A DNA stretch of 64,000 nucleotides from Sedimentitalea sp042687825 (GCF_042687825.1 NZ_JBHUQE010000005.1:124001-188000), one strand, 5' to 3'. Positions 9,369 through 18,782 are shown, counted from the stretch's first letter. The notes: a model not told the origin generated them from the sequence alone. Translations and numbers: made by a program.

Positions 9369-10202
9369 ATGACCAACCGAATTGCCTTTCAGGGAGAGCC
9401 CGGCGCCTACAGCCACGAGGCCTGCCGCAACGCGCGCCCGCACATGGAGGCCCTGCCCTGCCGCACCTTTGAGGACGCGATCGAGGCGGTGCGCACCGGC
9501 GAGGCGGATCTGGCGATGCTGCCGGTCGAAAATTCGACCTATGGCCGGGTGGCGGACATTCATTCGCTGTTGCCGCGATCCGGGCTGCATATCATCGAGG
9601 AATCCTTTGTCCGGGTGCATATCAACCTGCTGGGCATTCCGGGCGCCAAGCTGACCGATGTCACCCATGCCATGAGCCACACGGTGCTGCTGGGTCAGTG
9701 CAAGGGATTTCTGCAACAACACGGCATCCATCGCATCACCGGTGCCGATACGGCCGGTTCGGCCCGGCACGTGTCCGAATCCGGCGATCCCGGTCTGGCC
9801 GCGCTGGCCAGTCCGCTGGCAGGCGAGATCTATGGCCTTGATCTGCTGGCCGAACATATCGAGGACCAGTCCAACAACACCACGCGGTTCCTGATCATGT
9901 CACGCGATGCCGACAACACGCGACGCGGCCAGCACGGCATGATCACCAGTTTCGTGTTTCAGGTCCGCAACATTCCGGCGGCGCTGTACAAGGCCATGGG
10001 CGGGTTCGCCACGAACGGCGTCAACATGACCAAGCTGGAAAGCTATATGGTGGACGGCTCGTTCACCGCGACCCAGTTCTATGCCGATATCGAGGGCCAT
10101 CCCGACGATCCCGGCGTGCAACTGGCGATGGACGAACTGGACTATTTCACCGCCAATGTCGAGATTCTGGGGGTCTATCCGGCCGATCCGGGACGGTACT
10201 GA
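9369..10202 (+). CDS. pheA: prephenate dehydratase
   Basis: This 277-residue monofunctional enzyme converts prephenate to phenylpyruvate in phenylalanine synthesis. The catalytic domain shows IAFQGEPGAYSHEA at the start, the substrate-binding VENSTYGRV and the essential NTTRF motif near residue 178. A C-terminal ACT domain (about 195-270) with KLESYM in place of the common ESRP should bind phenylalanine for feedback control. The ATG at 9369 directly precedes the family start. Confidence 0.95.
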   Translation: MTNRIAFQGEPGAYSHEACRNARPHMEALPCRTFEDAIEAVRTGEADLAMLPVENSTYGRVADIHSLLPRSGLHIIEESFVRVHINLLGIPGAKLTDVTHAMSHTVLLGQCKGFLQQHGIHRITGADTAGSARHVSESGDPGLAALASPLAGEIYGLDLLAEHIEDQSNNTTRFLIMSRDADNTRRGQHGMITSFVFQVRNIPAALYKAMGGFATNGVNMTKLESYMVDGSFTATQFYADIEGHPDDPGVQLAMDELDYFTANVEILGVYPADPGRY

Positions 10203-10238
10203 CGCCGCACTGTGCTGCCCGGGTCCGGGACGGATTGC

Positions 10239-10715
10239 CTATCGCGGGTCCGGCGCGTCCTGCAGCCGGCCCTCGAGTCCACGGGCGAAATCGGCGACCT
10301 TCAGCTTGAAGCGTTTGCTCAGACCGGTCTTGGCCAGTTTCAGCGACTGGATGATCAGCCGGGCCGACAGGGTCGAGGGCGACAGGTTCAGCACCACCGA
10401 CATGCGCGTGCGCCGCGCCGACATGGCCATCAGTTCCAAAGACATCCGTCCGCTCAGCCCCTGGGCTCCCGACGTGAACAGCATCATGTTGGGCGGATCA
10501 TAGGCGTCCAGCACGATATGCACCTCGCGCGGCTTGCTGCGCATTGTAAAGCGGGCCAGCCAGGCCATACCGGGCTGCGGCGTTTCGCTCTCGTGCAACC
10601 GGTCGACCTCGATACCACGGCTAAGCGCCGTACGCTCCATTGTGTCGAATTGCGACAGCGCCGCAAAGACCTGCTCCAACGGGGCGTCGATATCTTCTTT
10701 GCTCGAAAACTGCAT
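10239..10715 (-). CDS. SRPBCC (START-like) family protein
   Basis: This 158-residue cytosolic protein begins with the START/Bet v1-like pattern MQFSSKEDIDAPLEQVFAAL and has a C-terminal amphipathic helix. No catalytic residues stand out; members bind hydrophobic ligands or act as polyketide cyclases. It lies 39 bases downstream of nudC on the same strand and may be co-transcribed. The function is not known. Confidence 0.75.
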   Translation of the reverse strand: MQFSSKEDIDAPLEQVFAALSQFDTMERTALSRGIEVDRLHESETPQPGMAWLARFTMRSKPREVHIVLDAYDPPNMMLFTSGAQGLSGRMSLELMAMSARRTRMSVVLNLSPSTLSARLIIQSLKLAKTGLSKRFKLKVADFARGLEGRLQDAPDPR

Positions 10716-10754
10716 GTGAATCCCGGTACCGTGAACACCGGCGGTGTTTACGTC

Positions 10755-11738
10755 CTAATCCAGCGTGTCCGCAAGCCAGTTCTGCAACAGGAAATGCGCA
10801 ATCGCGCCGCGCCGCGCCGGTTTCAGGACCGGGTGTTCCCCGGCAAAGACCGCCATCATGTCTTCGCGGCTGACCCAGAGGGCGTCCTCGATCTCGACCG
10901 GGTCGATGGTGATCTCGCGGCTTACCGCCTGACCGGCGCAGCCGATCATCAGCGAGGACGGATAGGGCCAGGGCTGGCTGGCCAGATAGGACACGGCGCC
11001 GACCCTGGCACCCGCTTCTTCAAAGACTTCGCGCCGCACCGCGGCCTCGAGCGTTTCGCCCGGTTCGACAAAGCCCGCCAACAGCGAATACATTCCCTCG
11101 GGCCAGCCCGGCGAGCGGCCCATCAAAACCGCATTGCCCTGGGTGATCAGCATGATCACCACCGGATCGGTGCGCGGAAAATGCCGCCAGTCGCAGGCCG
11201 GGCACAGCCGTTGCCAGCCGCCTTGCGCGGGTTCGCTGACGCCGCCGCACCGGGCGCAGAACCGGTGCGTCTGATGCCAGCCGACGATCGCCTTGGCGGT
11301 GACTGCCAACTCGCCGTCGCGCGGGTCCAGCCGGGCCATCAGACCGCGCAGCTCTGCAAAGACCTGCCCGGCCGGCAGATCCGGATGCATCTGCCGGGTG
11401 GTGTCCAGAAACTGGCCCAGCGCCGCCGGATCGAGATCGTCGGGCTGCCATTTCGAGACGTCACAGGCGAAATACGGCGCGCCGTCTTCGTTCCGGCCCA
11501 GATACACCGGCGCGCCCGGGCCGTCGTCAAGATCGGCCAGTAGCAGCGGGTGATCCAAGGGCAGCAGCACCAGACGGTCGAGTTCGTCGCCCGCCACCAG
11601 CGGTTTGCCCCGCCACAGCACGATGGCGGCAGCCTGCGGATGGCGCAGCGCCGCCGCGCGGGCCGCCGCGTCCTCGCGCAGATGCGCCGACCGGTCCAGC
11701 CCCGAGCCGCCAAAGGTCACCTGTTCCGCCCGTCTCAT
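10755..11738 (-). CDS. nudC: NAD+ diphosphatase / RNA decapping Nudix hydrolase
   Basis: The 327-residue protein matches NudC. It has an N-terminal beta domain, a zinc ribbon (FCARCGG and LCPACDWRHFPRTDP), the Nudix box running from GFVEPGE to REVFEEAG, and the NADH-pyrophosphatase signature SQPWPYPSS. NudC cleaves NAD(H) to NMN(H) and AMP and removes NAD caps from RNA. The start MRRAEQ (ATG at 11736-11738) fits the family better than the longer open frame. Confidence 0.92.
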   Translation of the reverse strand: MRRAEQVTFGGSGLDRSAHLREDAAARAAALRHPQAAAIVLWRGKPLVAGDELDRLVLLPLDHPLLLADLDDGPGAPVYLGRNEDGAPYFACDVSKWQPDDLDPAALGQFLDTTRQMHPDLPAGQVFAELRGLMARLDPRDGELAVTAKAIVGWHQTHRFCARCGGVSEPAQGGWQRLCPACDWRHFPRTDPVVIMLITQGNAVLMGRSPGWPEGMYSLLAGFVEPGETLEAAVRREVFEEAGARVGAVSYLASQPWPYPSSLMIGCAGQAVSREITIDPVEIEDALWVSREDMMAVFAGEHPVLKPARRGAIAHFLLQNWLADTLD

Positions 11739-11975
11739 GCCGTGCCTCTCTGATTGCCGGTGCTGGCCTGCTAGCGCATCGCGGGGCGCAGGACCACACC
11801 CATGACAGGTGCGCCTATGGCCGGGCTGGCTGTGGCCCTCCGGCCCCGCCCGACGCAAAACCGCATCACCGCCGACACAAACTCTTTCCTGAACAGGTTT
11901 TTTTTGACATCGCGGCTCATGTTTTCATACACTTATAAGGCGAGCAATTTCGAAAATGCAAACAAAGGTGCTCCG

Positions 11976-13907
11976 ATGGTCCTGATCTCGCTGCCAACCG
12001 GGGGCGAAAACGTGACTGAAGCGCGCCGGATTCCAGCCGGCACCCGCGCGCATGTGCGCCTGCTGGCGACGACCGACCTGCATATGAACCTGACCAGCCA
12101 CGATTATTACGCCGACCGCCCGGACCCGACGGTCGGACTGACCCGCACCGCCAGCCTGATCAAACAGGCCCGCGACGAGGCCGAACGGGACGGCGCGCTG
12201 GTCCTGCTGTTTGACAATGGCGACGGATTGCAGGGCACGCCGCTGTCGGATGCCGCCGGCGGTCACACCGACCGCCCGCATCCTCTGATGCGCGCCTTCG
12301 GAGAGCTGAACTATGACGCGGTCGGGTTGGGCAATCACGATTTCAACTATGGCCTCGCGCCACTGGAAGCGGCGCTGCAACAGGCGCCCTGCCCGGTACT
12401 GTGCACCAATCTGCGGCCCCGCCAGCCGGGCCAGCAGACCCGGTTCGAGCCCTTTGCGATCCTGGATCGCACGCTGCGCTGTGGCGATCAGGACTGGCCG
12501 ATCCGCATCGGCGTTCTGTCCTTTCTGCCGCCGCAGACGGTGAAATGGGATTCGCATCTGCTGCGCGGCCAGCTTGTCGCCGACGCCATCGTCCGGACCG
12601 CACGCGCCTGGGTGCCGAAACTGCGGGGCGCCGGTTGCGATCTGATCGTCGCGCTGGCCCATACTGGCCTGAGCGCCGCGCCCGATCACCCGGATCTGGA
12701 AAACGCCGTATTGCCGCTGGCAGCACTGGACGGCATAGACGCCGTGATTTCGGGACATACGCATCTGCACCTGCCCGGCCCCGACCATCTGGGTCTGGAC
12801 CATGTGGATGCCGAAACCGGCGCGGTGCATGGCAAACCGGTGGTGATGGCGGGCACCTCGGGCTCGCATCTTGGGGTGATCGATCTGGATCTGGTGGCCC
12901 GCCTGGACCGCCGATGGGAAACGTCGAGTTTCGCCTGTGCGCTGCGTCCGATCGCGCGGCGGGCCGCAGACGGGCGCGCTGAACCGCTGGTGGACGAGGA
13001 CCCGGCCCTGGTGCGGCTGCTGTCCAAGGCCCATGCCGAGACCCGGGCGCGCATGACCCGGCCCGTGGGCCAAAGCGACCAGCCGCTGCACAGTTACTTC
13101 ACGTTTTTTGCGCCGGATCGGGCGCTGGCGCTGGTCGCCGCCGCCCAGGCGGCCGCCCTGCGCCCGCATCTGGCGGGAACCGCCGCGCAGGGTCTGCCGC
13201 TGCTGTCGGCCACCGCCCCGGGCAAGTTCGGGGCGCGGGCCGGGCCGGATTTCTTCACCGACGTGCCCGCCGGGCAGTTGTCGCGGCGCCATGTCGCCGA
13301 TTTGCATGTCTTCCCCAATCAGCTGCGCGCCGCCATCGTGACCGGCGCCCAGTTGCTGGACTGGCTGGAAATGTCCGCCTGCCTGTTCCACCAGATCGTG
13401 CCGGGCAGTTGTGGCCAACACCTGGTGAACCGGTCATTGCCCGGGCATGATTTCGACGTGCTGCACGGAATCAGCTATCGGATCGACCTGACGGTTCCGG
13501 CACGGTTTCATCCGGATGGCAGCGTTCGAAACCCGGACAGCCGCCGCATTGTCGATGCCTGCCATGCCGGCAACGCGATCAACGCCAGCGACCGGTTTGC
13601 CGTGGCGCTGAACAGCTATCGCGCCAGCGGTGGCGGCCCTTTCGCAGCATTGAAGCAGATCGAGCCGGTGCCGGTGCCCGAAATGCAGATCTGCGACGTG
13701 GTGCTGGATTATGTCGCCGGGCGCAGCGGTCCCGACCCGCTGCAGGCTGCGCCCCCGCCCTGGCGCTTTGTGCCGGTGCCCGGCACCACGGTGGCCGCCC
13801 TGACCGGGCCGGGGGCAGCGGCCCATCTGGGCGAATTGCCCGACCGCGGCATCCGCACCGCCGGTTTGACGCCAAAGGGCTTTCTGCGGCTGAAAATACC
13901 GCTGTAA
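11976..13907 (+). CDS. 2',3'-cyclic-nucleotide 2'-phosphodiesterase / 5'-nucleotidase family
   Basis: The protein of about 643 residues has an N-terminal calcineurin-like metallophosphatase domain with the metal motifs TTDLHMNL, DNGDGLQGTPL, GNHDFNYG and SGHTHLHL. A C-terminal 5'-nucleotidase domain follows (about residues 360-580, with SGGGPF). This is the layout of CpdB. Unlike CpdB of enterobacteria, no signal peptide is visible at either the ATG at 11976 or the alternative GTG at 12012, so secretion is doubtful. It is divergent from nudC across a 237-base gap with an AT-rich stretch. Confidence 0.85.
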   Translation: MVLISLPTGGENVTEARRIPAGTRAHVRLLATTDLHMNLTSHDYYADRPDPTVGLTRTASLIKQARDEAERDGALVLLFDNGDGLQGTPLSDAAGGHTDRPHPLMRAFGELNYDAVGLGNHDFNYGLAPLEAALQQAPCPVLCTNLRPRQPGQQTRFEPFAILDRTLRCGDQDWPIRIGVLSFLPPQTVKWDSHLLRGQLVADAIVRTARAWVPKLRGAGCDLIVALAHTGLSAAPDHPDLENAVLPLAALDGIDAVISGHTHLHLPGPDHLGLDHVDAETGAVHGKPVVMAGTSGSHLGVIDLDLVARLDRRWETSSFACALRPIARRAADGRAEPLVDEDPALVRLLSKAHAETRARMTRPVGQSDQPLHSYFTFFAPDRALALVAAAQAAALRPHLAGTAAQGLPLLSATAPGKFGARAGPDFFTDVPAGQLSRRHVADLHVFPNQLRAAIVTGAQLLDWLEMSACLFHQIVPGSCGQHLVNRSLPGHDFDVLHGISYRIDLTVPARFHPDGSVRNPDSRRIVDACHAGNAINASDRFAVALNSYRASGGGPFAALKQIEPVPVPEMQICDVVLDYVAGRSGPDPLQAAPPPWRFVPVPGTTVAALTGPGAAAHLGELPDRGIRTAGLTPKGFLRLKIPL

Positions 13908-13957
13908 CGGCGCGCGCGCCCGTTGCGAATCCGTTCCGCCGCCTCTATATTGCACGA

Positions 13958-14053
13958 TGAGAGGTTGGCGCGGGCGAGCGCCTCGCCAACCTGGTCAGAT
14001 CCGGAAGGAAGCAGCCACAACGAGCCCCGCTTGGGTCGATGTCCAACCTCTCA
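13958..14053 (+). ncRNA. ffs: signal recognition particle RNA (4.5S type)
   Basis: GAGAGGTTGG (13959-13968) pairs with CCAACCTCTC (14043-14052) to close a long hairpin. Its upper part holds the diagnostic Ffh-binding loop GGTCAGATCCGGAAGGAAGC followed by AGCC. Length and structure fit the small bacterial SRP RNA of about 96 nt. Ends are estimated from the pairing. Confidence 0.93.
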
Positions 14054-14054
14054 C

Positions 14055-14084
14055 CTTCTCCTTATTTCGCTTCTCCTTATTTCG
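14055..14084 (+). repeat. 15-bp perfect tandem duplication
   Basis: The unit CTTCTCCTTATTTCG occurs twice without a gap just after the SRP RNA. The pyrimidine-rich tract may help end SRP RNA transcription. Confidence 0.8.
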
Positions 14085-14130
14085 CATGTCCCTGCACAAC
14101 CGCGTCGCCGTGGTGCGTGGCAAAGACGCC

Positions 14131-14985
14131 TTACAACCGGTCGGTACCGAACGTGTCGCAGTCCGCGACCGATCCGCTGTCAAACCCTGTGCGGAACCAG
14201 CGGGCGCGTTGTTCGGATGTACCATGGGTAAAGGTGTGCGGCTGCGGCACCCGCCCCGCCTGGCGCTGCAGGTGATCGTCGCCGATCATCCGGGCCGCGT
14301 TTAACGCCTCTTGCAGATCGCCCCGGTCCATCAGCCCGCGCACCGACCGGGCCCAGATCCCGGACAGGCAATCGGCCTGCAGTTCCAGCCGCACCGTCAG
14401 GGCGTTGGCCTGCCGGGGGCTGGCCTGCCGCCGCGCCTGATCGACCTGTCCCAGAATTCCCACCTGATTCTGCACGTGATGTGCCACCTCGTGGGCGATC
14501 ACATAAGCCGCAGCAAAATCGCCGGCGGCCCCCAATTCCCGGGACAGGGTGGCAAAGAAGGACAGGTCCAGATAGGCCTTGCGGTCCGCCGGGCAATAGA
14601 ACGGGCCGGTGGCGCCCGTGGCTCCGCCACAGGGGCTTTGCGTGACACCGGAAAACAGCACCAGAACCGGCGGCGCATAGGTGGCGTTCAGCTGGCGCTG
14701 GAACACCTGGCCCCAAACCTCTTCGGTGGTGCCCAGAACCTTTGCCGAAAAATCGGCGGCCTGTTCTTCTTCGGCGGAGGGCGCATAGGACCGGCCGGTT
14801 TGGGCGGTCGGCGATTCAAGCAGTGGCGTCACGTCGATACCGGCGAAATAGCCGATCGCCAGAACCAGCAAAAGGCCCACTCCGCCGATCCCGCCGACGG
14901 CCTTGCCCCGTCCCCGACCCAGTCGGAGTCCGCTTCTGCGTCGATCCTCGATGTTACGGCTGCGGTTTCGCCCGGTCAATCGCAT
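14131..14985 (-). CDS. neutral zinc metallopeptidase (YpfJ family)
   Basis: The 284-residue protein has a basic, Gly-rich N-terminus, one membrane anchor (GGVGLLLVLAIGYFAGIDV) and a zinc metallopeptidase domain with HEVAHHVQN near residue 165 plus the downstream ELQADC glutamate. It is a member of the uncharacterised neutral zinc metallopeptidase (DUF2321/YpfJ-type) group. The ATG at 14983-14985 was preferred over the GTG four codons upstream because a GAGAG site precedes it. It converges on the SRP RNA gene. Confidence 0.85.
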   Translation of the reverse strand: MRLTGRNRSRNIEDRRRSGLRLGRGRGKAVGGIGGVGLLLVLAIGYFAGIDVTPLLESPTAQTGRSYAPSAEEEQAADFSAKVLGTTEEVWGQVFQRQLNATYAPPVLVLFSGVTQSPCGGATGATGPFYCPADRKAYLDLSFFATLSRELGAAGDFAAAYVIAHEVAHHVQNQVGILGQVDQARRQASPRQANALTVRLELQADCLSGIWARSVRGLMDRGDLQEALNAARMIGDDHLQRQAGRVPQPHTFTHGTSEQRARWFRTGFDSGSVADCDTFGTDRL

Positions 14986-15092
14986 GGTATCTCTCACTTT
15001 CCATCCACAGGAACACTCTACGTGATAACGCTTGTCGGGGTCGATTCGTTTCCGGTGACGACCCGCAGGGGAAGAAAGGCGTTTACATCAGG

Positions 15093-15467
15093 ATGCAAGA
15101 CCATGACGACCACCGGCAACAATGGGCCGAGGACCGCACCGACTGGGCCGAAGACCGGACCATCCAGGCCAATGAACGGACCTTTGCCGGGTGGATGCGT
15201 ACCGGCATGGCCTCGGTGGCTCTGGCCCTGGGGCTGAAGGCGATTTTCGGGGCGTTCGAGCCGACCTGGGTGGCCAAGGCGGTTGCGACCCTGTTTCTGG
15301 TCATCGCCATCGTGATCTTCTGGAGCGCGCGCAATCGGGCGCGGCAGACTCTTTCCCGGCTGGACAGCCATGAGACCGAGCCGGTCTCGACACTGGGCTT
15401 TACGATGCTGGCGGTGGCTCTGACGGCAGGCGCGATCGCCACCGGCGCGGTTCTGTGGCTGCTCTAG
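15093..15467 (+). CDS. DUF202 (YidH-like) small membrane protein
   Basis: The 124-residue protein has a hydrophilic, Trp/Asp-rich N-terminus (QQWAEDRTDWAEDRT), then NERTFAGWMRTGMA and three membrane spans ending in TGAVLWLL. This is the DUF202 family, whose function is unknown. A decayed relative of its C-terminal half lies at 51415-51573. The start is an ATG with only a weak ribosome-binding site. Confidence 0.82.
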   Translation: MQDHDDHRQQWAEDRTDWAEDRTIQANERTFAGWMRTGMASVALALGLKAIFGAFEPTWVAKAVATLFLVIAIVIFWSARNRARQTLSRLDSHETEPVSTLGFTMLAVALTAGAIATGAVLWLL

Positions 15468-15534
15468 TGGACGGCGCCCGCACGGCACTTTAACCTGCGG
15501 TTGAACCCCGCGAATCCTGACCCCAAAGGCCGAC

Positions 15535-17286
15535 ATGACCGAGCAATCCCCCCCTGCCTATCGCGTTCTGGCCCGCAAGTACCGGCCCGAAACCTTTGCC
15601 GATCTGGTCGGTCAGGAGGCGATGGTGCGCACGCTGAAAAACGCCTTTGCCGCCGACCGGATCGCGCAGGCCTTTATGATGACCGGCATCCGCGGCACCG
15701 GCAAGACCACCACGGCACGGATCATCGCCAAGGGGATGAATTGCATCGGCCCTGACGGCACCGGCGGGCCGACGGTCGAGCCTTGCGGAGAATGCGAACA
15801 TTGCACCGCCATCATGGAAGGGCGGCATGTCGACGTGATGGAAATGGACGCGGCCTCGAACACCCAGGTGGCGACGGTGCGCGAGACGATCATCGACACG
15901 GTCGCCTATGCCCCGGCCAGCGCGCGCTACAAGGTCTTTATCATCGACGAAGTCCACATGCTGTCCAACAGCTCGTTCAACGCGCTGCTCAAGACGCTGG
16001 AGGAACCGCCGGCGCATGTGAAGTTCATCTTTGCCACCACCGAAATCCGCAAGGTACCGGTCACCGTGCTGAGCCGCTGCCAGCGTTTCGACCTGCGCCG
16101 GATCGAACCCGAAGACATGTTGGCCATGCTGCGCCGCATCGCCGCGAGCGAGGGCGCCGCGATCAGCGACGACGCCCTGGCGCTGATCACCCGCGCCGCC
16201 GAAGGCTCGGCGCGGGATGCCACGTCGCTGCTGGATCAGGCGATTGGGCACAATGCCGGCGAAACCGGCGCCGAGCAGGTGCGCGCGATGCTGGGGCTGG
16301 CGGATCGCGGCCGGGTGCTGGACCTCATGGACATGATCCTGCGGGGCGACGCCGCCGCGGCCCTGTCAGAGCTGGGCGCGCAATATGCCGCTGGCGCCGA
16401 CCCGCTGGCCGTGCTGCGCGATCTGGCCGAGATCACCCACTGGATCAGCGTTGTCAGCATTACCCCGGACGCGGCCGACGATCCCACCATCTCGCCCGAT
16501 GAACGGGCGCGGGGCAGCGCGATGGCGGCGCAACTGCCCATGCGGGTGCTGTCACGGATGTGGCAGATGCTGCTGAAAGCCCTGGAAGAGGTCGCTGCTG
16601 CGCCCAATGCGATGATGGCGGCGGAAATGGCGATCATCCGGCTGACCCATGTGGCGGACCTGCCCAGTCCCGAGGAACTGATCCGCAAGCTGCAGGACAC
16701 ACCGCCACCCGCGCCCGGTGGCAAGGGTGGCCTTGCGCAAAGCGCAAGTTCGCCTGCGGCGGGCGGGGGGGCCTCGGCTGTCGCCTCGGCCCGCACAGGC
16801 GGTCAGGGGGCCGCGCAACCGGCGCTGGCGGATTCTCCGGATACCGCCCTGTCCCGCTTTCCAACATTCGAGCACGTGGTCGAACTGATCCGGGCCAACC
16901 GCGACGTGAAACTGCTGGTCGAGGTCGAGACCGGGGTGCAACTGGTCAGCTATCAGCCCGGGCGTATCGAATTCGCGCCCGCCGACGACGCCCCCACCGA
17001 CCTGGCGCAACGCCTGGGCGCTCGGTTGCAGGGCTGGACCGGCAATCGCTGGGCCGTCAGCGTCGTCGCCGAGGGCGGCGCGCCAAGCATCGCCGCGCTG
17101 CGCGATGCCGAAGACAAGGCGCTGAAGGACGCCGCCCACGCGCATCCGCTGGTGCAGGCGGTTCTGGCGCGCTTTCCCAAGGCGCAGATCGCCGGCATCC
17201 GGACGCCCGAGCAGATCGCCGCCAGTGCGGTGGCCGATGCCCTGCCCGAGGTCGAGGACGAATGGGACCCGTTCGAAGACGGCTGA
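15535..17286 (+). CDS. dnaX: DNA polymerase III subunit gamma/tau
   Basis: This is the clamp-loader ATPase, 583 residues. Visible are the N-terminal YRVLARKYRPETFADLVGQ, Walker A GIRGTGKTTTAR, the zinc-binding cysteines in CGECEHC, Walker B-like FIIDEVHML and the sensor SRCQRF. A Pro/Ala/Gly-rich linker (about 385-430) leads to a tau-specific C-terminal domain. No obvious slippery A-run is seen, so a separate gamma form is not predicted. It is followed by ybaB and recR, the usual order. Confidence 0.96.
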   Translation: MTEQSPPAYRVLARKYRPETFADLVGQEAMVRTLKNAFAADRIAQAFMMTGIRGTGKTTTARIIAKGMNCIGPDGTGGPTVEPCGECEHCTAIMEGRHVDVMEMDAASNTQVATVRETIIDTVAYAPASARYKVFIIDEVHMLSNSSFNALLKTLEEPPAHVKFIFATTEIRKVPVTVLSRCQRFDLRRIEPEDMLAMLRRIAASEGAAISDDALALITRAAEGSARDATSLLDQAIGHNAGETGAEQVRAMLGLADRGRVLDLMDMILRGDAAAALSELGAQYAAGADPLAVLRDLAEITHWISVVSITPDAADDPTISPDERARGSAMAAQLPMRVLSRMWQMLLKALEEVAAAPNAMMAAEMAIIRLTHVADLPSPEELIRKLQDTPPPAPGGKGGLAQSASSPAAGGGASAVASARTGGQGAAQPALADSPDTALSRFPTFEHVVELIRANRDVKLLVEVETGVQLVSYQPGRIEFAPADDAPTDLAQRLGARLQGWTGNRWAVSVVAEGGAPSIAALRDAEDKALKDAAHAHPLVQAVLARFPKAQIAGIRTPEQIAASAVADALPEVEDEWDPFEDG

Positions 17287-17401
17287 GGTGAGACCGAAAC
17301 GGACCACCTTTCTGTGTCGGTGCCACGCGCGGCGCCCCGCCCTCTTGTGAGCCGCCGGCTGCGAGCGTATCTGTTGCCGCAAGCAAATCAGGAGACAGCA
17401 C

Positions 17402-17746
17402 ATGCTCAAGGGACTTGGCGGGCTTGGTGACATGACCAAGATGATGAAAGCCGCGCAGGAAATGCAATCCAAAATGGCGCAGTTGCAGGAGGACATGCAC
17501 AACCTCATCGTGACCGGCGAATCCGGTGCCGGTCTGGTCAAGGCGACCTGCACCTGCAAGGGCGAGCTCAAGACGCTGGACATCGACCCCTCGATCTTCA
17601 GCGGCGACGAAAAGGAGGTCGTGGAAGACCTGATCTTGGCCGCGATCAAGGATGCCCAGCAAAAGGCCAGCGACAAGGCCCAGGAAGAGATGGGCAAACT
17701 GACCGAGGGCATGGGGCTGCCAAAGGACATGAAACTGCCATTCTGA
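17402..17746 (+). CDS. ybaB: YbaB/EbfC family nucleoid-associated protein
   Basis: The 114-residue protein starts MLKGLGGLGDMTKMMKAAQ and has the heptad-like helix and beta-sheet core of EbfC/YbaB, a dimeric DNA-binding protein. AGGAGA lies about 10 bases upstream of the ATG. It sits in the conserved dnaX-ybaB-recR group. Confidence 0.94.
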   Translation: MLKGLGGLGDMTKMMKAAQEMQSKMAQLQEDMHNLIVTGESGAGLVKATCTCKGELKTLDIDPSIFSGDEKEVVEDLILAAIKDAQQKASDKAQEEMGKLTEGMGLPKDMKLPF

Positions 17747-17751
17747 AAACC

Positions 17752-17774
17752 GCGAACCCGCCTTGCGGGTTCGC
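17752..17774. terminator. hairpin after ybaB
   Basis: GCGAACCCGC and GCGGGTTCGC form a 10-bp perfect stem with a CTT loop six bases beyond the ybaB stop. No U-run follows, so it may be an mRNA-stabilising or weak terminating hairpin. Confidence 0.55.
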
Positions 17775-17779
17775 CCGGC

Positions 17780-17934
17780 GGGGGGGGGGGGGGGGGGGGG
17801 GGGGGGGNNNNNNNNNNNNNNNNNNNNNNNNNNNNNNNNNNNNNNNNNNNNNNNNNNNNNNNNNNNNNNNNNNNNNNNNNNNNNNNNNNNNNNNNNNNNN
17901 NNNNNNNNNNNNNNNNNNNNNNNNNNNNNNNNNN
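17780..17934. other. poly-G run and unresolved gap
   Basis: A run of 28 G is followed by 127 N (17808-17934). The G-run is probably a sequencing artefact at a hard GC-rich hairpin, so the real ybaB-recR spacer is unknown. Open frames through it are meaningless. Confidence 0.95.
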
Positions 17935-17937
17935 CCC

Positions 17938-17982
17938 GGCGGGGCAGCGCGGACATGCAACGCATGTCCGCGCTGCCCCGCC
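17938..17982. repeat. perfect 21-bp inverted repeat, 3-base loop, upstream of recR
   Basis: Arm 17938-17958 is the exact reverse complement of 17962-17982, with AAC between. The very stable GC-rich hairpin ends 33 bases before the recR start and borders the assembly gap. Confidence 0.85.
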
Positions 17983-18015
17983 CCGGCACAAGCGTTTGTC
18001 CTGAAAGCCCGCCTC

Positions 18016-18609
18016 TTGTCCAATTCCACCGACATCGACGCTCTGATCGAACTGATGGCCAAGCTGCCCGGTCTCGGCCCCCGTTCGGCACGGCGCGCGG
18101 TACTGCATCTGATCCGCAAAAGAGCGCTGTTGCTGACACCGCTGGCGGACACATTGGCGATTGTCGCGGAAACTGCACGGGAATGTCTGAATTGCGGTAA
18201 TATCGGCACCACCGATATCTGCGATATCTGCCGTTCGGAAAAACGCGCCAATGGCGAATTGTGCGTGGTCGAGGACGTGGCCGATCTGTGGGCAATGGAG
18301 CGATCCGGCGTGTTCAAGGGGCGCTATCACGTTCTGGGCGGCACCCTGTCGGCCTTGGATTCGATCGGCCCGGACGAGTTGCGCATTCCGCGCCTGGTGA
18401 ACCGGGTGGCCACAGAAGCCGTCAGCGAGGTGATTCTGGCGCTGAACGCAACCGTGGACGGGCAGACCACGGCGCATTACATCGCCGACCAGCTGGCAGG
18501 GCGGGTGCGCCTGACATCGCTTGCCCAGGGTGTGCCGATCGGCGGCGAACTGGACTATCTCGACGACGGTACGATCTCTGCCGCGCTGAACGCGCGCAGG
18601 GATGTATGA
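18016..18609 (+). CDS. recR: recombination mediator RecR
   Basis: The 197-residue protein has the helix-hairpin-helix start LMAKLPGLGPRSARRAVLHL, the zinc finger CLNCGNIGTTDICDIC and a Toprim domain (LCVVEDVADLWAMERSG). RecR works with RecF/RecO in loading RecA at gaps. The first in-frame start fitting the family is a TTG at 18016 without a clear ribosome-binding site; the sequence just upstream is damaged by the gap, so the start is uncertain. Confidence 0.92.
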   Translation: MSNSTDIDALIELMAKLPGLGPRSARRAVLHLIRKRALLLTPLADTLAIVAETARECLNCGNIGTTDICDICRSEKRANGELCVVEDVADLWAMERSGVFKGRYHVLGGTLSALDSIGPDELRIPRLVNRVATEAVSEVILALNATVDGQTTAHYIADQLAGRVRLTSLAQGVPIGGELDYLDDGTISAALNARRDV

Positions 18610-18782
18610 CCGCTGGGATCTGACATCCTGATGTGCTGTCCGAGCCACGATGGGCATGGCTGGCGTTGCCGGTCCGTTTCCAGCCGGACCCGGCGCAATC
18701 GACAGGGGCTCTGGACGAGTTTGCGAAAGTATAGTTGCAGCGCCGTTTGGACCTGTCCCGGCTTCGGGCGCGGGAACTCAGA

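Noticed and set aside
17646..18657. Open frames running through the N gap
   Set aside because: They depend on unknown bases and poly-G; none has a domain. recR and ybaB explain the real coding content.
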